A DNA stretch of 58,723 bases from Methanolobus bombayensis (GTDB lineage Archaea > Halobacteriota > Methanosarcinia > Methanosarcinales > Methanosarcinaceae), in the NCBI RefSeq assembly GCF_017873415.1, contig NZ_JAGGKD010000013.1, forward strand, positions 1-58,723. Reading direction: 5' to 3'. Of this stretch, positions 1 to 8,849 are shown one piece after another. Numbering within the stretch: position 1 is the stretch's first letter; each line of letters opens with the position of its first letter. A program made the position numbers and the translations under genes. The notes beneath the pieces are model-generated. The model was not told the DNA's origin. It saw only the letters and a program-made list of their open reading frames with translations, and ran no database searches.

Positions 1-180
1 CTTAAGGTATTTCAAACATAATGCTTTGTGGACAAGCTATCAATCAATGATTGATAATCTACGACAAACAGGTTTGTTGATCGGAATCATTCCCATCAGA
101 ATGATTACGAAATGAGACTTATACTCGTAGGAAGCTCCTTCCTCGACAGCCGAAGGCTGACAGGGAGGGGTAGTTCACTG
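1..180 (+). mobile_element. IS200/IS605-type right end (remnant)
   Basis: The stretch ending in GGGTAGTTCAC (about 168-178) carries a compact hairpin, CAGCC-GAA-GGCTG at 147-159, enclosed by a C/T-rich arm (136-143) and a G-rich arm (162-170). This resembles the structured right end of IS200/IS605 elements, which also supplies the TnpB guide RNA. Upstream, one open frame runs from the window edge to a TGA at 113-115; its roughly 37 residues are not recognisable as a TnpB C-terminus. The identification rests on end structure only, and the left end lies outside the window. Confidence 0.4.
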
Positions 181-213
181 AAGAAATAAAAAAAGGAGGA
201 GAAAAGAAGGAGG

Positions 214-240
214 AATTGTTTTGTCAGGAACAAAACAATT
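214..240 (-). terminator. hairpin downstream of the corrinoid gene
   Basis: A perfect 11-bp inverted repeat (AATTGTTTTGT / ACAAAACAATT) with a 5-nt loop lies 14 nt beyond the minus-strand stop. On the minus strand it is followed by a pyrimidine-rich tract ending in seven T residues. It looks like an intrinsic terminator for the truncated corrinoid gene. Confidence 0.5.
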
Positions 241-254
241 GGTGTGACGATTAA

Positions 255-563
255 TTACATTCCGACAACGAGATTGCCGAAAAGGCATACATCATTTTTG
301 GAACCCATAATTGCAGGTCTGAGTACATCAATACCGGACTCTACAATGTGTGATGCTTCAAATATTTCTGCAAGCTGTGACTTGCCTTCTTCAAAAAGGT
401 CTCCCACGGCTTTCATGCCTTCAACAAATCCGAGTTCTATTAGTTCTACCGGACTGACTCCTGCTTCCAGGGCTTGTTGGGCTATCTTTTCGACGGCTAT
501 TTCATCGAGATTCATTACAGCATGCTTTGCCTTGTCAATGATCTCTTCCTTTGTTGGGTTCAT
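255..563 (-). pseudogene. truncated methyltransferase corrinoid protein
   Basis: The 102-residue product matches the N-terminal helical cap domain of the MtaC/MtbC/MttC corrinoid proteins used in methylotrophic methanogenesis: residues of the type PTKEEIIDKAKHAV, a helix with GVSPVELIELGFVEGM, and GDLFEEGK..LAEIFEAS. Family members are about 210 residues and continue into a Rossmann-type B12 domain with a DxHxxG cobalt-ligand motif. Here the frame stops at NLVVGM, exactly where that domain should begin, so it cannot carry a corrinoid in the usual way. The start at 563 is chosen because GGTGA lies 5 nt upstream. An IS-like right end sits about 75 bp beyond the break. Most likely a deletion remnant; a stand-alone cap domain cannot be ruled out. 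Confidence 0.75.
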
Positions 564-631
564 ATATCTCACCTTATCTTTGGTGTTTTATTATATTCAG
601 GTCATTTTTCTGATTCTTTGTTTTTTATTCA

Positions 632-1054
632 TCAAACAATACTCAGATCAAGTACCAGTGATAATGCAATTGCTATTACCGAGAAGGCAAATATCACCAG
701 GTAATTCATACGTTCTTTTGATACTGAAAGGCTCCACATGATATACTCTAATCCACGGTAGTCTTCTTCAGTCAAAGAAGTTCTATTTTCTATCTTATTA
801 AGCAACTCAAGGTTTTTCAAAACTCCAACCCTGCGTGTTGCAACATGGTATCTGTGTGCAAAGAATATCAGATATCCAAGTACTCCCAGGTAGAACAGAG
901 CTTTTGACAAAATCCCGTTGTAATAATCTGCAATTATTATCAATCTCAGGAATACAGCTGATAACAGTCCTAACCAGAAGTAGAACTGTATTCTCTTAAT
1001 GCTGTATCCTTCTGGGATGTGGAGGCCATTCAAATTCGTAACAGTTTCTGTCAT
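632..1054 (-). CDS. small membrane protein, unknown
   Basis: 140 residues with a soluble N-terminus, two hydrophobic helices at about 25-45 and 50-68, a charged cytoplasmic-looking stretch (70-113), and a C-terminal helix at about 116-138. No catalytic motif is visible. It lies 69 bp upstream of the truncated corrinoid gene on the same strand and may share its transcript. I do not recognise the family. Confidence 0.65.
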   Translation of the reverse strand: MTETVTNLNGLHIPEGYSIKRIQFYFWLGLLSAVFLRLIIIADYYNGILSKALFYLGVLGYLIFFAHRYHVATRRVGVLKNLELLNKIENRTSLTEEDYRGLEYIMWSLSVSKERMNYLVIFAFSVIAIALSLVLDLSIV

Positions 1055-1443
1055 ATTATCTATCTACCTGTTTTCTCTATGGTGTCCAGAAAGTTATTAT
1101 TTATATGGTTTTTCTGAACAGAATCCTTTTACCGTCTTTATGATATTTAAACTTTATTGCTATGGTGTAATATGGTGAATAATTGAAACTTAATCAGGTT
1201 GATTTCTTTTCAGCAAAATCATTATCATCAACCATGATAGGTTATCTTGCTTGAAAGCACACGGGAAATGGGAACTACTGTACCCGTGATTCTTCATTTA
1301 CAAATAGTAAAATCAAGTTGGCATTTCTATGGATATTCAACTCAACCATCAAAATATCTTATAAAGGAAAGCTTTGGTCTGGTATAAGTTAAAACAAGTT
1401 AAGTTTACGAAATAAAATATGAAATGAAAAGAATGGAAAAAGG
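1055..1443. other. intergenic region, no gene seen
   Basis: 389 bp of AT-rich sequence between two minus-strand genes. It holds an inverted repeat GGTTGAT (1197-1203) / ATCAACC (1227-1233), of unknown meaning, and probably the promoter of the gene ending at 632. No open frame with coding character was found. Confidence 0.5.
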
Positions 1444-1623
1444 TCAGACTTCAAGACAGTCAACAGGTCTTTTAAAGAATGCTTTTATCATTCCCTCATC
1501 ATCGACATTTTCAGTGAAGCGGATTAGTTCCCAGCCATCCATGCCGAACTTGTTTAGATCTTCTTTTGTTCTGTCCCACTCGCCGTAGTGGATAGATTTG
1601 ATATCATATTCCCATGGTGCCAT
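1444..1623 (-). CDS. small DUF4177-like protein
   Basis: 59 residues beginning MAPWEYDI, with the pattern WEY..K.I.....W....EDLNKFGMDGWELI......GMIKAFFKRP. This beta-alpha-beta layout with a 'GxDGWELI' core is like the small DUF4177 proteins; function unknown. The ATG at 1623 is preferred over an upstream TTG because AGAGGT lies 7 nt before it. It appears to be monocistronic. Confidence 0.6.
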   Translation of the reverse strand: MAPWEYDIKSIHYGEWDRTKEDLNKFGMDGWELIRFTENVDDEGMIKAFFKRPVDCLEV

Positions 1624-1823
1624 ATTATTAACCTCTGTTGAGTAATTCAATTGAGTATATAATATCGTATAATCGCGTTGTATAAAAAGCTTGTCAAAAA
1701 ATTTTCTTGCTTATTAATCAATCTGACTTGATATCATAGAATACTTATGATAAAAACAAAAAAGAATGCTAAAATCTCATTCTATTAAAAAAAGATGATT
1801 TGTAAAAAATAGTGGAATTATAT

Positions 1824-2087
1824 TTAAAGTCCCGACAGTTTTCTGATCTTGTCAATGTCTTTCTTGTCTCTGACACCTTCAAAGAGGCGGTCCTTATCAA
1901 TCCACATGTCTGATGCATTTTGCAGCCCTGCAGATTTGTGTGGCGTGAACTCTATTTTAAAACCAGGTGTGACAGGTGTTTCCGTATCAAACGGTTTGTA
2001 GAATGTATTCTCAAGCAACAGATTTCTGGTGTCTTTGTTTTCCATCTTTTCCGTTAACACTTTTTCATCTTTCTTGTTCTCGGCCAT
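1824..2087 (-). CDS. hypothetical small charged protein
   Basis: 87 residues, rich in Lys, Asp and Glu, without membrane segments or cysteines. The N-terminal 25 residues look disordered (ENKKDEKVLTEKMENK). No domain recognised. It lies downstream of the dolichol-kinase-like gene on the same strand with a 76-bp gap. An AT-rich tract follows the stop. Confidence 0.45.
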   Translation of the reverse strand: MAENKKDEKVLTEKMENKDTRNLLLENTFYKPFDTETPVTPGFKIEFTPHKSAGLQNASDMWIDKDRLFEGVRDKKDIDKIRKLSGL

Positions 2088-2163
2088 ACTCTAATAAATT
2101 GGGCTCATGGTTATTAAAGGATTCTGGTGAGTAATACTACATAATATATGAGCCTGTCATTTT

Positions 2164-2745
2164 TTACAAAAAAACAAGGGCTATAAATGCAAGTTCTGCA
2201 ACTGAAGCAGAAAATATTGGAATTACTAGGTTGTCATCGATTTTCACAAAAGTGGTTTCTACGTATGTTGCAACAAATGCCATGATGACTGAAATAAAAG
2301 GATTCCTGATGAACAAAAATGCAATGATCAGATCCACTATAAATTCTGCAATGCAACCTTCAATACTTTTACCATTTTTAATTCTGATGTTCCCAAATCT
2401 CTTTCCAATAAGTGCAGCACTCATGTCTCCGAAAGTTGTCATCAGTATGGCTGCAAGAACAACATTTTTGCTGAAAACCGATACAACTATCAAAGCACCC
2501 ATAGTGAAGTAAACATACGAACCAATTCCTGATTTTTCCTTCTGGCGTAAAACTACATGGAAAAAAGGAAGCTTGAATCCTCTGTCAAGCCTTAGATGCT
2601 CGATAATAAGAATCGTTACAAGATAACTAATTAATAATGTTTGACATGCCTGCTTTCCCATGAATGCATAGACTAGTACAATGATTATTGAAGTGAAGTG
2701 AACACCTTTCCTCAGTAATTCATTGGCAAAAGAAATGCTGGTCAT
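2164..2745 (-). CDS. dolichol/phytol-kinase-like polytopic membrane protein
   Basis: 193 residues with six or so hydrophobic helices. The signature GDMSAALIGKRFGN...NGKSIEG (about residues 107-131) matches the CTP-dependent SEC59/DGK1/VTE5 family, which phosphorylates polyprenols, phytol or diacylglycerol at the membrane. N-terminal RKGVHF is also typical of the family. The substrate in archaea is unknown; recycling of a polyprenol or geranylgeraniol is a reasonable inference. It ends in an aliphatic C-terminus. Monocistronic or co-transcribed with the small protein downstream. Confidence 0.75.
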   Translation of the reverse strand: MTSISFANELLRKGVHFTSIIIVLVYAFMGKQACQTLLISYLVTILIIEHLRLDRGFKLPFFHVVLRQKEKSGIGSYVYFTMGALIVVSVFSKNVVLAAILMTTFGDMSAALIGKRFGNIRIKNGKSIEGCIAEFIVDLIIAFLFIRNPFISVIMAFVATYVETTFVKIDDNLVIPIFSASVAELAFIALVFL

Positions 2746-2911
2746 CGGACTTAATTTAGTTTACAGATATATAAAAAGCTTGACAAATAAGAACAGAAGA
2801 AGTAGGTATAGGCGAAAGAACCTTTTAACTGAAATTATCGTTATCAGTTCTTTTTAATTAGTTTTTAGATTAAGTTACAAATTCAAAATTTGTAAAAAAA
2901 AGAAAAAAGCA

Positions 2912-3085
2912 TCACTCTAATGTGATTGCTTCAACCGGACAGACATCAACACAGTCACCGCAATCGACACATTCATTCGGGTCGACTACCGCAACATCAT
3001 CGTTCATTGAAATAGCTTCTACCGGGCAGGAATCTACACACTGCTCGCATCCTGTACATGTATTTTTATCAACAACAGCTGGCAT
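2912..3085 (-). CDS. 2[4Fe-4S] ferredoxin
   Basis: 57 residues with two complete CxxCxxCxxxCP clusters: CTGCEQCVDSCP (10-21) and CVDCGDCVDVCP (39-50). Each coordinates one [4Fe-4S] cluster with the last cysteine of the other motif. Both halves end VEAI, showing the internal duplication usual for clostridial-type ferredoxins. It is a soluble low-potential electron carrier, abundant in methanogens. The stop is followed on the minus strand by a T-rich tract (about 2893-2910), suitable as an archaeal oligo-T terminator. The gene stands alone between the kinase-like gene and the histidine kinase. Confidence 0.95.
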   Translation of the reverse strand: MPAVVDKNTCTGCEQCVDSCPVEAISMNDDVAVVDPNECVDCGDCVDVCPVEAITLE

Positions 3086-3154
3086 TTTCTTTTTACTCCC
3101 GTTGTATCTTAATTATGATACTACAATCCCATTGTGGGATTATGGAATAAATAA

Positions 3155-4429
3155 TTATCGAAGATTACTGGCCTGCTCAATTGGCAAGAGTATGGTGAAA
3201 ATGCTACCTTTTCCTTTTTCACTTTCCAATGAAATCGTCCCATCGTGCATTTGCACCAGCTTTTTTACAAGAGAAAGTCCAAGACCGGTTCCTTCATATT
3301 GTCTGCTGAGACTTGAATCTATTTGTTTAAAAGGTAAAAATAGTTGTTTTTGCTCCTCAGCTGAAATGCCAATACCTGTATCCTCTACCTGAAAACATAA
3401 ATAATTATTTTTTCTGAATGTGGATATACTCACATACCCACCGGCAGGAGTGAACTTAAGAGAATTTCCTACAAGATTGATCATTATCTGTTTTAGTCTG
3501 CTTTGATCAGCCTGTATAGTTGTATCTTCAATATTCTTTACTTCTAATATGAGTTGATTCTTTGATGCAAGAGGTTTCATTATACTTATGATTTCATAGA
3601 TAAGTTTTTTATCAGAAACCTCTCCGCAATTCAATATCATCTTACCGGCTTCGATCTTAGAAAGGTCAAGTATGTCATTGATTATTGTCAGTAGATGTTT
3701 CCCACTGTTGGAAATATTATTTGCGTATCGGGTCTGTTTTTTATTGAGGTCTCCAAAATAGCCTTCTGTGAGCATCTCTGAGAAGCCGATTATAGAATTT
3801 AGTGGAGTACGCAGTTCATGGCTCATATTAGCAAGGAATTCGCTTTTAGCACGGTTGGATGATTCCGCGTCCATTCTGGCATCAAACTCTCTGTTCTTTT
3901 CTTCCATTTCCCAGAGTGCTCTGCTATGCATAAGACAGGCTTCAAGTGAGAATGCAAATTTTGACACAACCTTGCTTAGCTGGTTCGCTACATAAGCAGG
4001 TTCATTCAGCTTGTTCGCCCAGTAAAGTTTCAGCACTCCATAATCTTTAAGTGGAAACAGCATGCACATTCCAGAATTAAAACTGTCTTCAATAACAATT
4101 TCCCTGAATTTATTTTCAGATGCACTGACAATGAATGGTTTTTCAGAATTGATCTCTCTGAGTATTGGATGAGATGCTGGGATTTTTTTCAATTTAACGT
4201 AGTATTCAGGGTTTGCATAGATCTGGGTTGCTTTGTCTGATTCTTTGAAATAAAGATATTTATCTTTGATCCATACTGAGGCAAAATTTACTTTTTTCCT
4301 GAACATAAGCTTCTTCAGAAAAACATCACAATTCTCATTTATGTCCAGGGAGTTACCAACTGAAAGTGAGAGTTCATATAGCAGGGATACTTGATTAAAT
4401 ATTTCTGCATACTTTTTCTCGTGGTCCAT
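3155..4429 (-). CDS. sensor histidine kinase
   Basis: 424 residues, no membrane segment, so probably cytoplasmic. Residues 1-165 form a GAF-like sensory region with little specific signature. A short coiled linker leads into HisKA with the phospho-acceptor His204 in MSHELRTPLN, followed by the HATPase domain: N box near 300 (LVGNSLKFTP), DTGIGIS and GTGLGLSLVKKL. It overlaps the upstream FIST gene by 35 nt, so the two are translationally coupled, and FIST probably supplies ligand sensing in trans. No receiver domain or response regulator is adjacent. The start ATG at 4429 follows GGAGTTC. Confidence 0.9.
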   Translation of the reverse strand: MDHEKKYAEIFNQVSLLYELSLSVGNSLDINENCDVFLKKLMFRKKVNFASVWIKDKYLYFKESDKATQIYANPEYYVKLKKIPASHPILREINSEKPFIVSASENKFREIVIEDSFNSGMCMLFPLKDYGVLKLYWANKLNEPAYVANQLSKVVSKFAFSLEACLMHSRALWEMEEKNREFDARMDAESSNRAKSEFLANMSHELRTPLNSIIGFSEMLTEGYFGDLNKKQTRYANNISNSGKHLLTIINDILDLSKIEAGKMILNCGEVSDKKLIYEIISIMKPLASKNQLILEVKNIEDTTIQADQSRLKQIMINLVGNSLKFTPAGGYVSISTFRKNNYLCFQVEDTGIGISAEEQKQLFLPFKQIDSSLSRQYEGTGLGLSLVKKLVQMHDGTISLESEKGKGSIFTILLPIEQASNLR

Positions 4430-5543
4430 GAAGAACTCCTATAACAATTGTTTTGTTAAAATATTCCAGTACATCTCCTTTCATAGAGGCAATTTCCCCT
4501 GCAGAGAGAACTCCTTCAGGCACCACATTTACATTTTTGCTTTCAAGTCCTTTTTTAATGGTTAATAGTTCCTCTTTAAAATCATTCTGGAGGTATGATG
4601 ATCTTCCTACACAATCAATAACAAGACAATGCTCAGCAATAATGTCATTTTCATCAATGCAGTCTTCAACAACTATTTCAGCGGCATGGATAAGTTCTTC
4701 TTTTTCTCCTTTCAATATACTGAGGACAACATTTTCAGGGATGTTGCCTGCGCAGACCAGTTCTCCGTTATCTTTGATCCTTAATATTTCTCTTATAAGA
4801 TCTTCATGGTCTTCTACATATATTCCAAAAGGATAGTGACTTAGCACATTGTATCCGTTGTCAATATTGATATCTACTTGATAGTTTGTCTGAAGTGCTT
4901 CCTTGTATACTTCTAAAGCATTTCTCCAGTTTAGTTCTTTTATGGTGTTGTCCTTACTTTTCGTTACTACCAATGGTCCTACATCGCGTTTCCATCCGTG
5001 GCGGACTCCAAGTTTGCATTCGGCATCAAGGAATGCAACAATAGCGGCATCTTTAAAGAAACCTTCTGGGGAAAATATGCAAGGTCTTTCTTCCATATCT
5101 ATGAAACCCGCACCACAGCCAAGGTATTCAATAGAGTCTGCAAACAGATTATACATGGAAGTGAGAAGGGGAGAAATATTTGATGTCATTCCGTCTACGA
5201 CTATAAATGCAGTTGTATCTTTATTGAAAGGTGAACTAAATGCTGCTATAGTATTTTCGAGCTTTTTGCGTGGTTCTTTTATTCCTTTGATGAGTATTGG
5301 TTTTTGCACTGTCGGGAGTACATGCGCAATTGTTCCAGAATCATATTTGTCAGAATCATATATGAGTCCTGGAAAGACTGCACCAAAAAAATCTATTTTC
5401 ATATTGTTTAGTTCAGATATAAGATTATTAATATCAGGGAGATTTCTCTCAGCCAGCATTAAAAGGACAGTTTCATCTTCCTTTATATCAAGAGTTTTAA
5501 TAGCATCGATGATGCAATCAATTTCAGACGATGGGATATACAT
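4395..5543 (-). CDS. FIST-domain sensory protein
   Basis: 382 residues with the FIST_N and FIST_C arrangement: an N-terminal alpha/beta part with the GCGAGFI segment near 150-157, and a C-terminal part with ALEVYKEAL and HYPFGIYVEDHEDLIRE followed by GELVCAGNIPENVVLSILKG. FIST domains are proposed to bind small ligands such as amino acids and are usually tied to signal transduction. No transmembrane helices. It lies first in a two-gene operon with the histidine kinase, overlapping it by 35 nt. The C-terminus ends at GVLHGPREKV, the usual FIST end. Ligand unknown. Confidence 0.85.
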   Translation of the reverse strand: MYIPSSEIDCIIDAIKTLDIKEDETVLLMLAERNLPDINNLISELNNMKIDFFGAVFPGLIYDSDKYDSGTIAHVLPTVQKPILIKGIKEPRKKLENTIAAFSSPFNKDTTAFIVVDGMTSNISPLLTSMYNLFADSIEYLGCGAGFIDMEERPCIFSPEGFFKDAAIVAFLDAECKLGVRHGWKRDVGPLVVTKSKDNTIKELNWRNALEVYKEALQTNYQVDINIDNGYNVLSHYPFGIYVEDHEDLIREILRIKDNGELVCAGNIPENVVLSILKGEKEELIHAAEIVVEDCIDENDIIAEHCLVIDCVGRSSYLQNDFKEELLTIKKGLESKNVNVVPEGVLSAGEIASMKGDVLEYFNKTIVIGVLHGPREKVCRNI

Positions 5544-5661
5544 GAATATCTTAAAATTTTGAATGTGGTTTTGTTGCGATTTCAGCTTTTATCTTGAGAT
5601 TAGCTTTAAATTGTATAATTATGAACAATAAACTCCAAATGGTTAACATTTACATTTTAGT

Positions 5662-5673
5662 ATAGTATACTAT
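5662..5673. promoter_or_regulatory. palindrome in divergent promoter region
   Basis: The 12-bp palindrome ATAGTATACTAT lies just before a TATA-like TATTTATATATTC (5671-5683), in the 277-bp region between the divergent FIST/kinase operon and the DUF1616 gene. It could be an operator. No gene is seen in the region. Confidence 0.3.
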
Positions 5674-5820
5674 TTATATATTCTCTTATAATCAATATGT
5701 GTATGAAAATTATATTCAGATATTATTTTTAAGGACCGTTATGGAAATATTCTTCTCCATAATTGGAAACCTTTCAGAAGGATTAAATATACTGTATGCT
5801 GTACCTAGTAAAAGAAGCAA

Positions 5821-6708
5821 ATGCCCGCTAAAAACACCATTCCTACGGACATCAAACTGGTAATAGTACTTGTTCTTCTTACAGATATCTTTGTGCTTAT
5901 TCCTTTTTTGAGCGACAGTCCTATACGTACAGTACTGGGATTACCAATGGTTCTCTTCCTTCCTGGTTATGCTTTGATAGCTGCACTCTTTCCAGGAAAA
6001 GATGATCTGGATGGTATAGAACGAATTGCTCTGAGTTTGGGGCTTAGTATAGCAGTTGTTCCTCTCATAGGACTGGGACTGAATTATACTCCGTGGGGTA
6101 TAAGGCTAGTACCTATCGTAGTATTCCTTACTAACTTTACAATTCTCATGTCCATTGTGGCCGTCTACAGACGAGAGGCACTTGGAGCAGATGCCTTCTC
6201 TGTTCCGTTCAGGGAAATGTGTGAGGCTGTTGTTGCTGAGATAAATGAAAAGCCCGAATCAAGACTTGATCGCATTCTCACAATAATTCTTGTAATGTCT
6301 ATACTTGCATCTGTCATGACTCTTGCTTATGTTGTTGTAACTCCAAAGCAAGGTGAGAAATTCACTGAATTTTATATACTGGGTCCGGAAAAAATGGCAG
6401 ATAATTATAAAACCCAGCTAGAACTTGGGGAAAGTGTGGATGTTATCATAGGAGTAGTAAATCATGAATATTCTGTAGTGAACTATTCAATTAAAATCCG
6501 GCTGAATAATGAGACCATAGATACTCCTTCTAGTCTGAATCATATTGCACTTGCTCACAATGTTACATGGGAAAAGCCAGTTTCGTTTGTGCCAGGTGTT
6601 ACAGGTGAAGATATGAAATTACAATATCTGCTTTACAAGGATGATAACATGACAGAGCCTTACAGGGATTTGCACCTGTGGATCAATGTGACAGAGGTTG
6701 CTAAATGA
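5821..6708 (+). CDS. DUF1616 membrane protein
   Basis: 295 residues. The N-terminal half has four hydrophobic helices, with the family hallmark PIRTVLGLPMVLFLPGYAL followed by LDGIERIALSLGLS. A fifth helix lies near 155-177. The C-terminal 115 residues are extracellular and beta-rich, with several N-x-S/T sites and a EFYILGPE..A.NYK motif typical of DUF1616. Function is unknown; such proteins often occur beside surface-protein and glycan genes in archaea. It overlaps the CPBP protease by 4 nt (ATGA), so the two are probably one operon. Confidence 0.85.
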   Translation: MPAKNTIPTDIKLVIVLVLLTDIFVLIPFLSDSPIRTVLGLPMVLFLPGYALIAALFPGKDDLDGIERIALSLGLSIAVVPLIGLGLNYTPWGIRLVPIVVFLTNFTILMSIVAVYRREALGADAFSVPFREMCEAVVAEINEKPESRLDRILTIILVMSILASVMTLAYVVVTPKQGEKFTEFYILGPEKMADNYKTQLELGESVDVIIGVVNHEYSVVNYSIKIRLNNETIDTPSSLNHIALAHNVTWEKPVSFVPGVTGEDMKLQYLLYKDDNMTEPYRDLHLWINVTEVAK

Positions 6709-7544
6709 AACACAAGAAAGTGCAAGGTTCCTGGACCTTCCGTAACAGCTTCAAAAATGTACATGATAATGGTGATTCCGCAGTACCGGGTTTGACAGAT
6801 ACCTACATAATATCTGTCGCAATACTAATGATAATACTTGCAGAATTGCTTTTGTATTCAAGTAATTACAGAGCTGGTATTACACTCCATGTCATTACAT
6901 TGATTTCTTTATCTGTATCATCTATATGGATTGACGGAACACATGTAGCAAGAAGCCTTCAGGTTTTGACCTTGCTTCCTATTCTTCGTCTCTTGAACAT
7001 GTCCATGCCAATATTTTCTGAGATGACAATTGACCTTTATGTGTACATTTATGCCCCTTTAGCTGTACCGGTATACTTGGTTATAAGGCATCAAAATATT
7101 TCTAAGGAAACTTTAGGTGTACAATTCAGAAATGTGGGTAAGTACATTCCCCTTGCACTTATAGTCGGTCTTATTATTGCACAGGGTGAATATTTCACAA
7201 TTGATGCAGGTAATCTTATACCTGACTTATCGATTGGAAGCTTGTTTAAGATTTCCCTTATCATGATCTTTTTTGTAGGTCTTGTGGAAGAAATTGTTTT
7301 CAGATCATTGATTCAGACGAGGCTTTCTAAATCTTTTGGAAATATTCAGGGTTTGATATTTGCGAGTATTTTATTCGGTGTGATGCACTCGGGTTATGGA
7401 ACTATTTATGAGATACTTTTCACAGGATTTGCAGGTTTGATATTCGGATATATGTTCCAGAAAACAAACAGCTTACCTTTTGTTGCATTAGCCCATGGTT
7501 TTGTCAACATATTCCTTTTTGGTATAATTCCTCTTCTGACATGA
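6705..7544 (+). CDS. CPBP-family intramembrane metalloprotease
   Basis: 279 residues, about eight membrane helices. The C-terminal half has the three CPBP/Abi (CAAX-protease-like) motifs: EEIVFR near 198-203 (EExxxR), FGVMHSG near 226-232 (FxxxH), and ALAHGFVN near 261-268 (HxxxN). These residues form the glutamyl intramembrane protease active site in Rce1. The N-terminal 130 residues are additional helices. Overlaps the DUF1616 gene by 4 nt. Together with the downstream secreted protein it may take part in surface-protein maturation, but the substrate is unknown. Confidence 0.85.
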   Translation: MKHKKVQGSWTFRNSFKNVHDNGDSAVPGLTDTYIISVAILMIILAELLLYSSNYRAGITLHVITLISLSVSSIWIDGTHVARSLQVLTLLPILRLLNMSMPIFSEMTIDLYVYIYAPLAVPVYLVIRHQNISKETLGVQFRNVGKYIPLALIVGLIIAQGEYFTIDAGNLIPDLSIGSLFKISLIMIFFVGLVEEIVFRSLIQTRLSKSFGNIQGLIFASILFGVMHSGYGTIYEILFTGFAGLIFGYMFQKTNSLPFVALAHGFVNIFLFGIIPLLT

Positions 7545-7703
7545 TTAAAATTTTTCTTAAAAACTATGATTGCATAATATCTATATTTTTAAAAAAATTT
7601 ACAGTAATTATTAAATAAATATGTGTACAGTATAATAGAAAGGGATTAAATTATTGGCACATGCTTTATATGGTTCACAAAAGTTTATGGAGATACATCT
7701 TAT

Positions 7704-8732
7704 ATGATTCAAAAAAATAGCCTGCTTTACAATTCTTCAGGCTTTATAAAAAAAAGTTCTTTGCTATTAATAATATTTGGTATTGCTATCCTGCTGATGA
7801 GTTCAACAGCATTGGCAGAAGTAACTAATATCACTATCTCACCAGAAAATCCGTCTCCAGGTGATACTGTAACTGTTAGTGGTAAAGCTTCTCCTAATGA
7901 AGAGATACCTGTATCAATAGGTTTTGAGAAGATTCAGGCTGTTTCGGATGGAAATTATGAGTATCATATAGGTAAGGTTACCATTCCCGATGGTTCAGAA
8001 TCCTTTAGTTTAAGGGCAGAAGGTGTCGATAGTCTGGATGTGACGGTTTATCTACTAGGTATTCCTGTTGCGGTTCCTGATAAATACGTTCAGGTTACTG
8101 GCGATGTGGCATCTTTTGGAACGGGTAAAATCAAAAGTGGAACTTATGATATCAAACTTAGTGGTACATCATCAAGTAATGAAGTTACTCTGAAATTTGG
8201 AGGCAAAGGTTCTATTACCGCAGATTCTGATGGAAACTTCCAGTACGTTTATACTACAGAAAATATGCCTGAAGGGGAATTCCCTCTTACTGTGGGTGGA
8301 CAGACTCAACAGATATCTCTGGGAACAACTGATGATCCCATTGATGACGATGGAGACAGCGTAAATACAGATGATGACAGTTCCAGCAGTTCTTCCTCTT
8401 CCAGTTCATCCTCAAGCAAAAAAAGTAGTAGTCACACAGGAACTGAACTTAGGATTATTGATGCAAATGCTCTTGACAATGATGAAGAAGAACCCACAGG
8501 AGTTGGAGATGAAGCAGAGTCCATGGCATCTACTCAGGATGAAAGCTCTGATAGCTCAGAAAGTTCGAATGTTGGCAGTGATTCCGGTGAAGTAGACGGG
8601 TACATACTTGAAAATAGATCCTCATCAGGTATACAGAGTAAAATTCCGGAACTTGGTGTAATGGGTGCTGTTATTGGTGTATTATGTCTGGGTGCTATTT
8701 TTATAGGATTCCGCAAGAATAGGTATAAGTAA
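7704..8732 (+). CDS. secreted Ser-rich surface protein with PEF-CTERM-like tail
   Basis: 342 residues. An N-terminal signal segment (about 18-38, LLLIIFGIAILLMSS) is followed by two Ig-like beta domains (40-210), an Asp-rich and then poly-Ser linker (about 212-245), an acidic Ser-rich spacer, and a C-terminal sorting-like tail: KIPELGVMGAVIGV, a hydrophobic helix, then FRKNRYK. The IPEx-helix-basic pattern resembles PEF-CTERM, a tripartite archaeosortase signal of Methanosarcinales, but with Leu in place of Phe. It lies 160 bp after the CPBP gene with its own AT-rich upstream region. Confidence 0.8.
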   Translation: MIQKNSLLYNSSGFIKKSSLLLIIFGIAILLMSSTALAEVTNITISPENPSPGDTVTVSGKASPNEEIPVSIGFEKIQAVSDGNYEYHIGKVTIPDGSESFSLRAEGVDSLDVTVYLLGIPVAVPDKYVQVTGDVASFGTGKIKSGTYDIKLSGTSSSNEVTLKFGGKGSITADSDGNFQYVYTTENMPEGEFPLTVGGQTQQISLGTTDDPIDDDGDSVNTDDDSSSSSSSSSSSSSKKSSSHTGTELRIIDANALDNDEEEPTGVGDEAESMASTQDESSDSSESSNVGSDSGEVDGYILENRSSSGIQSKIPELGVMGAVIGVLCLGAIFIGFRKNRYK

Positions 8733-8826
8733 AAAGGTGATTGTTTTTCTATGACTGACCAGTAAGTGGTCAGTAAATTTCATTTTGATAAAGCAAATTC
8801 TTTTTTCAATATTCAAAAAAGAAAAA

Positions 8827-8849
8827 GGTATCAGAGTATTTCTGATACC
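8827..8849 (-). terminator. terminator hairpin
   Basis: GGTATCAG (8827-8834) pairs with CTGATACC (8842-8849) across a 7-nt loop. On the minus strand it is followed by TTTTTCTTTTTT, an intrinsic-type terminator. It overlaps the end of the minus-strand gene and separates it from the convergent surface-protein gene, which supports minus as the coding strand here. Confidence 0.7.

Noticed and set aside
1197-1233. Inverted repeat in the gap before 1444 as an RNA gene
   Set aside because: A 7-bp stem with a 23-nt loop, no TATA at a fitting distance and no T-tract.
2827-2849. AACTGA/TCAGTT hairpin as the ferredoxin terminator
   Set aside because: Its T-rich tail lies on the plus strand, opposite to the flanking genes; the oligo-T tract at 2893-2910 is a better terminator for the minus-strand ferredoxin.
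8371-8595. Ser-codon repeat at about 8380-8420 as a phase-variable microsatellite
   Set aside because: Codons vary (AGC, AGT, TCT, TCC, TCA), so it is not a uniform DNA repeat prone to slippage.
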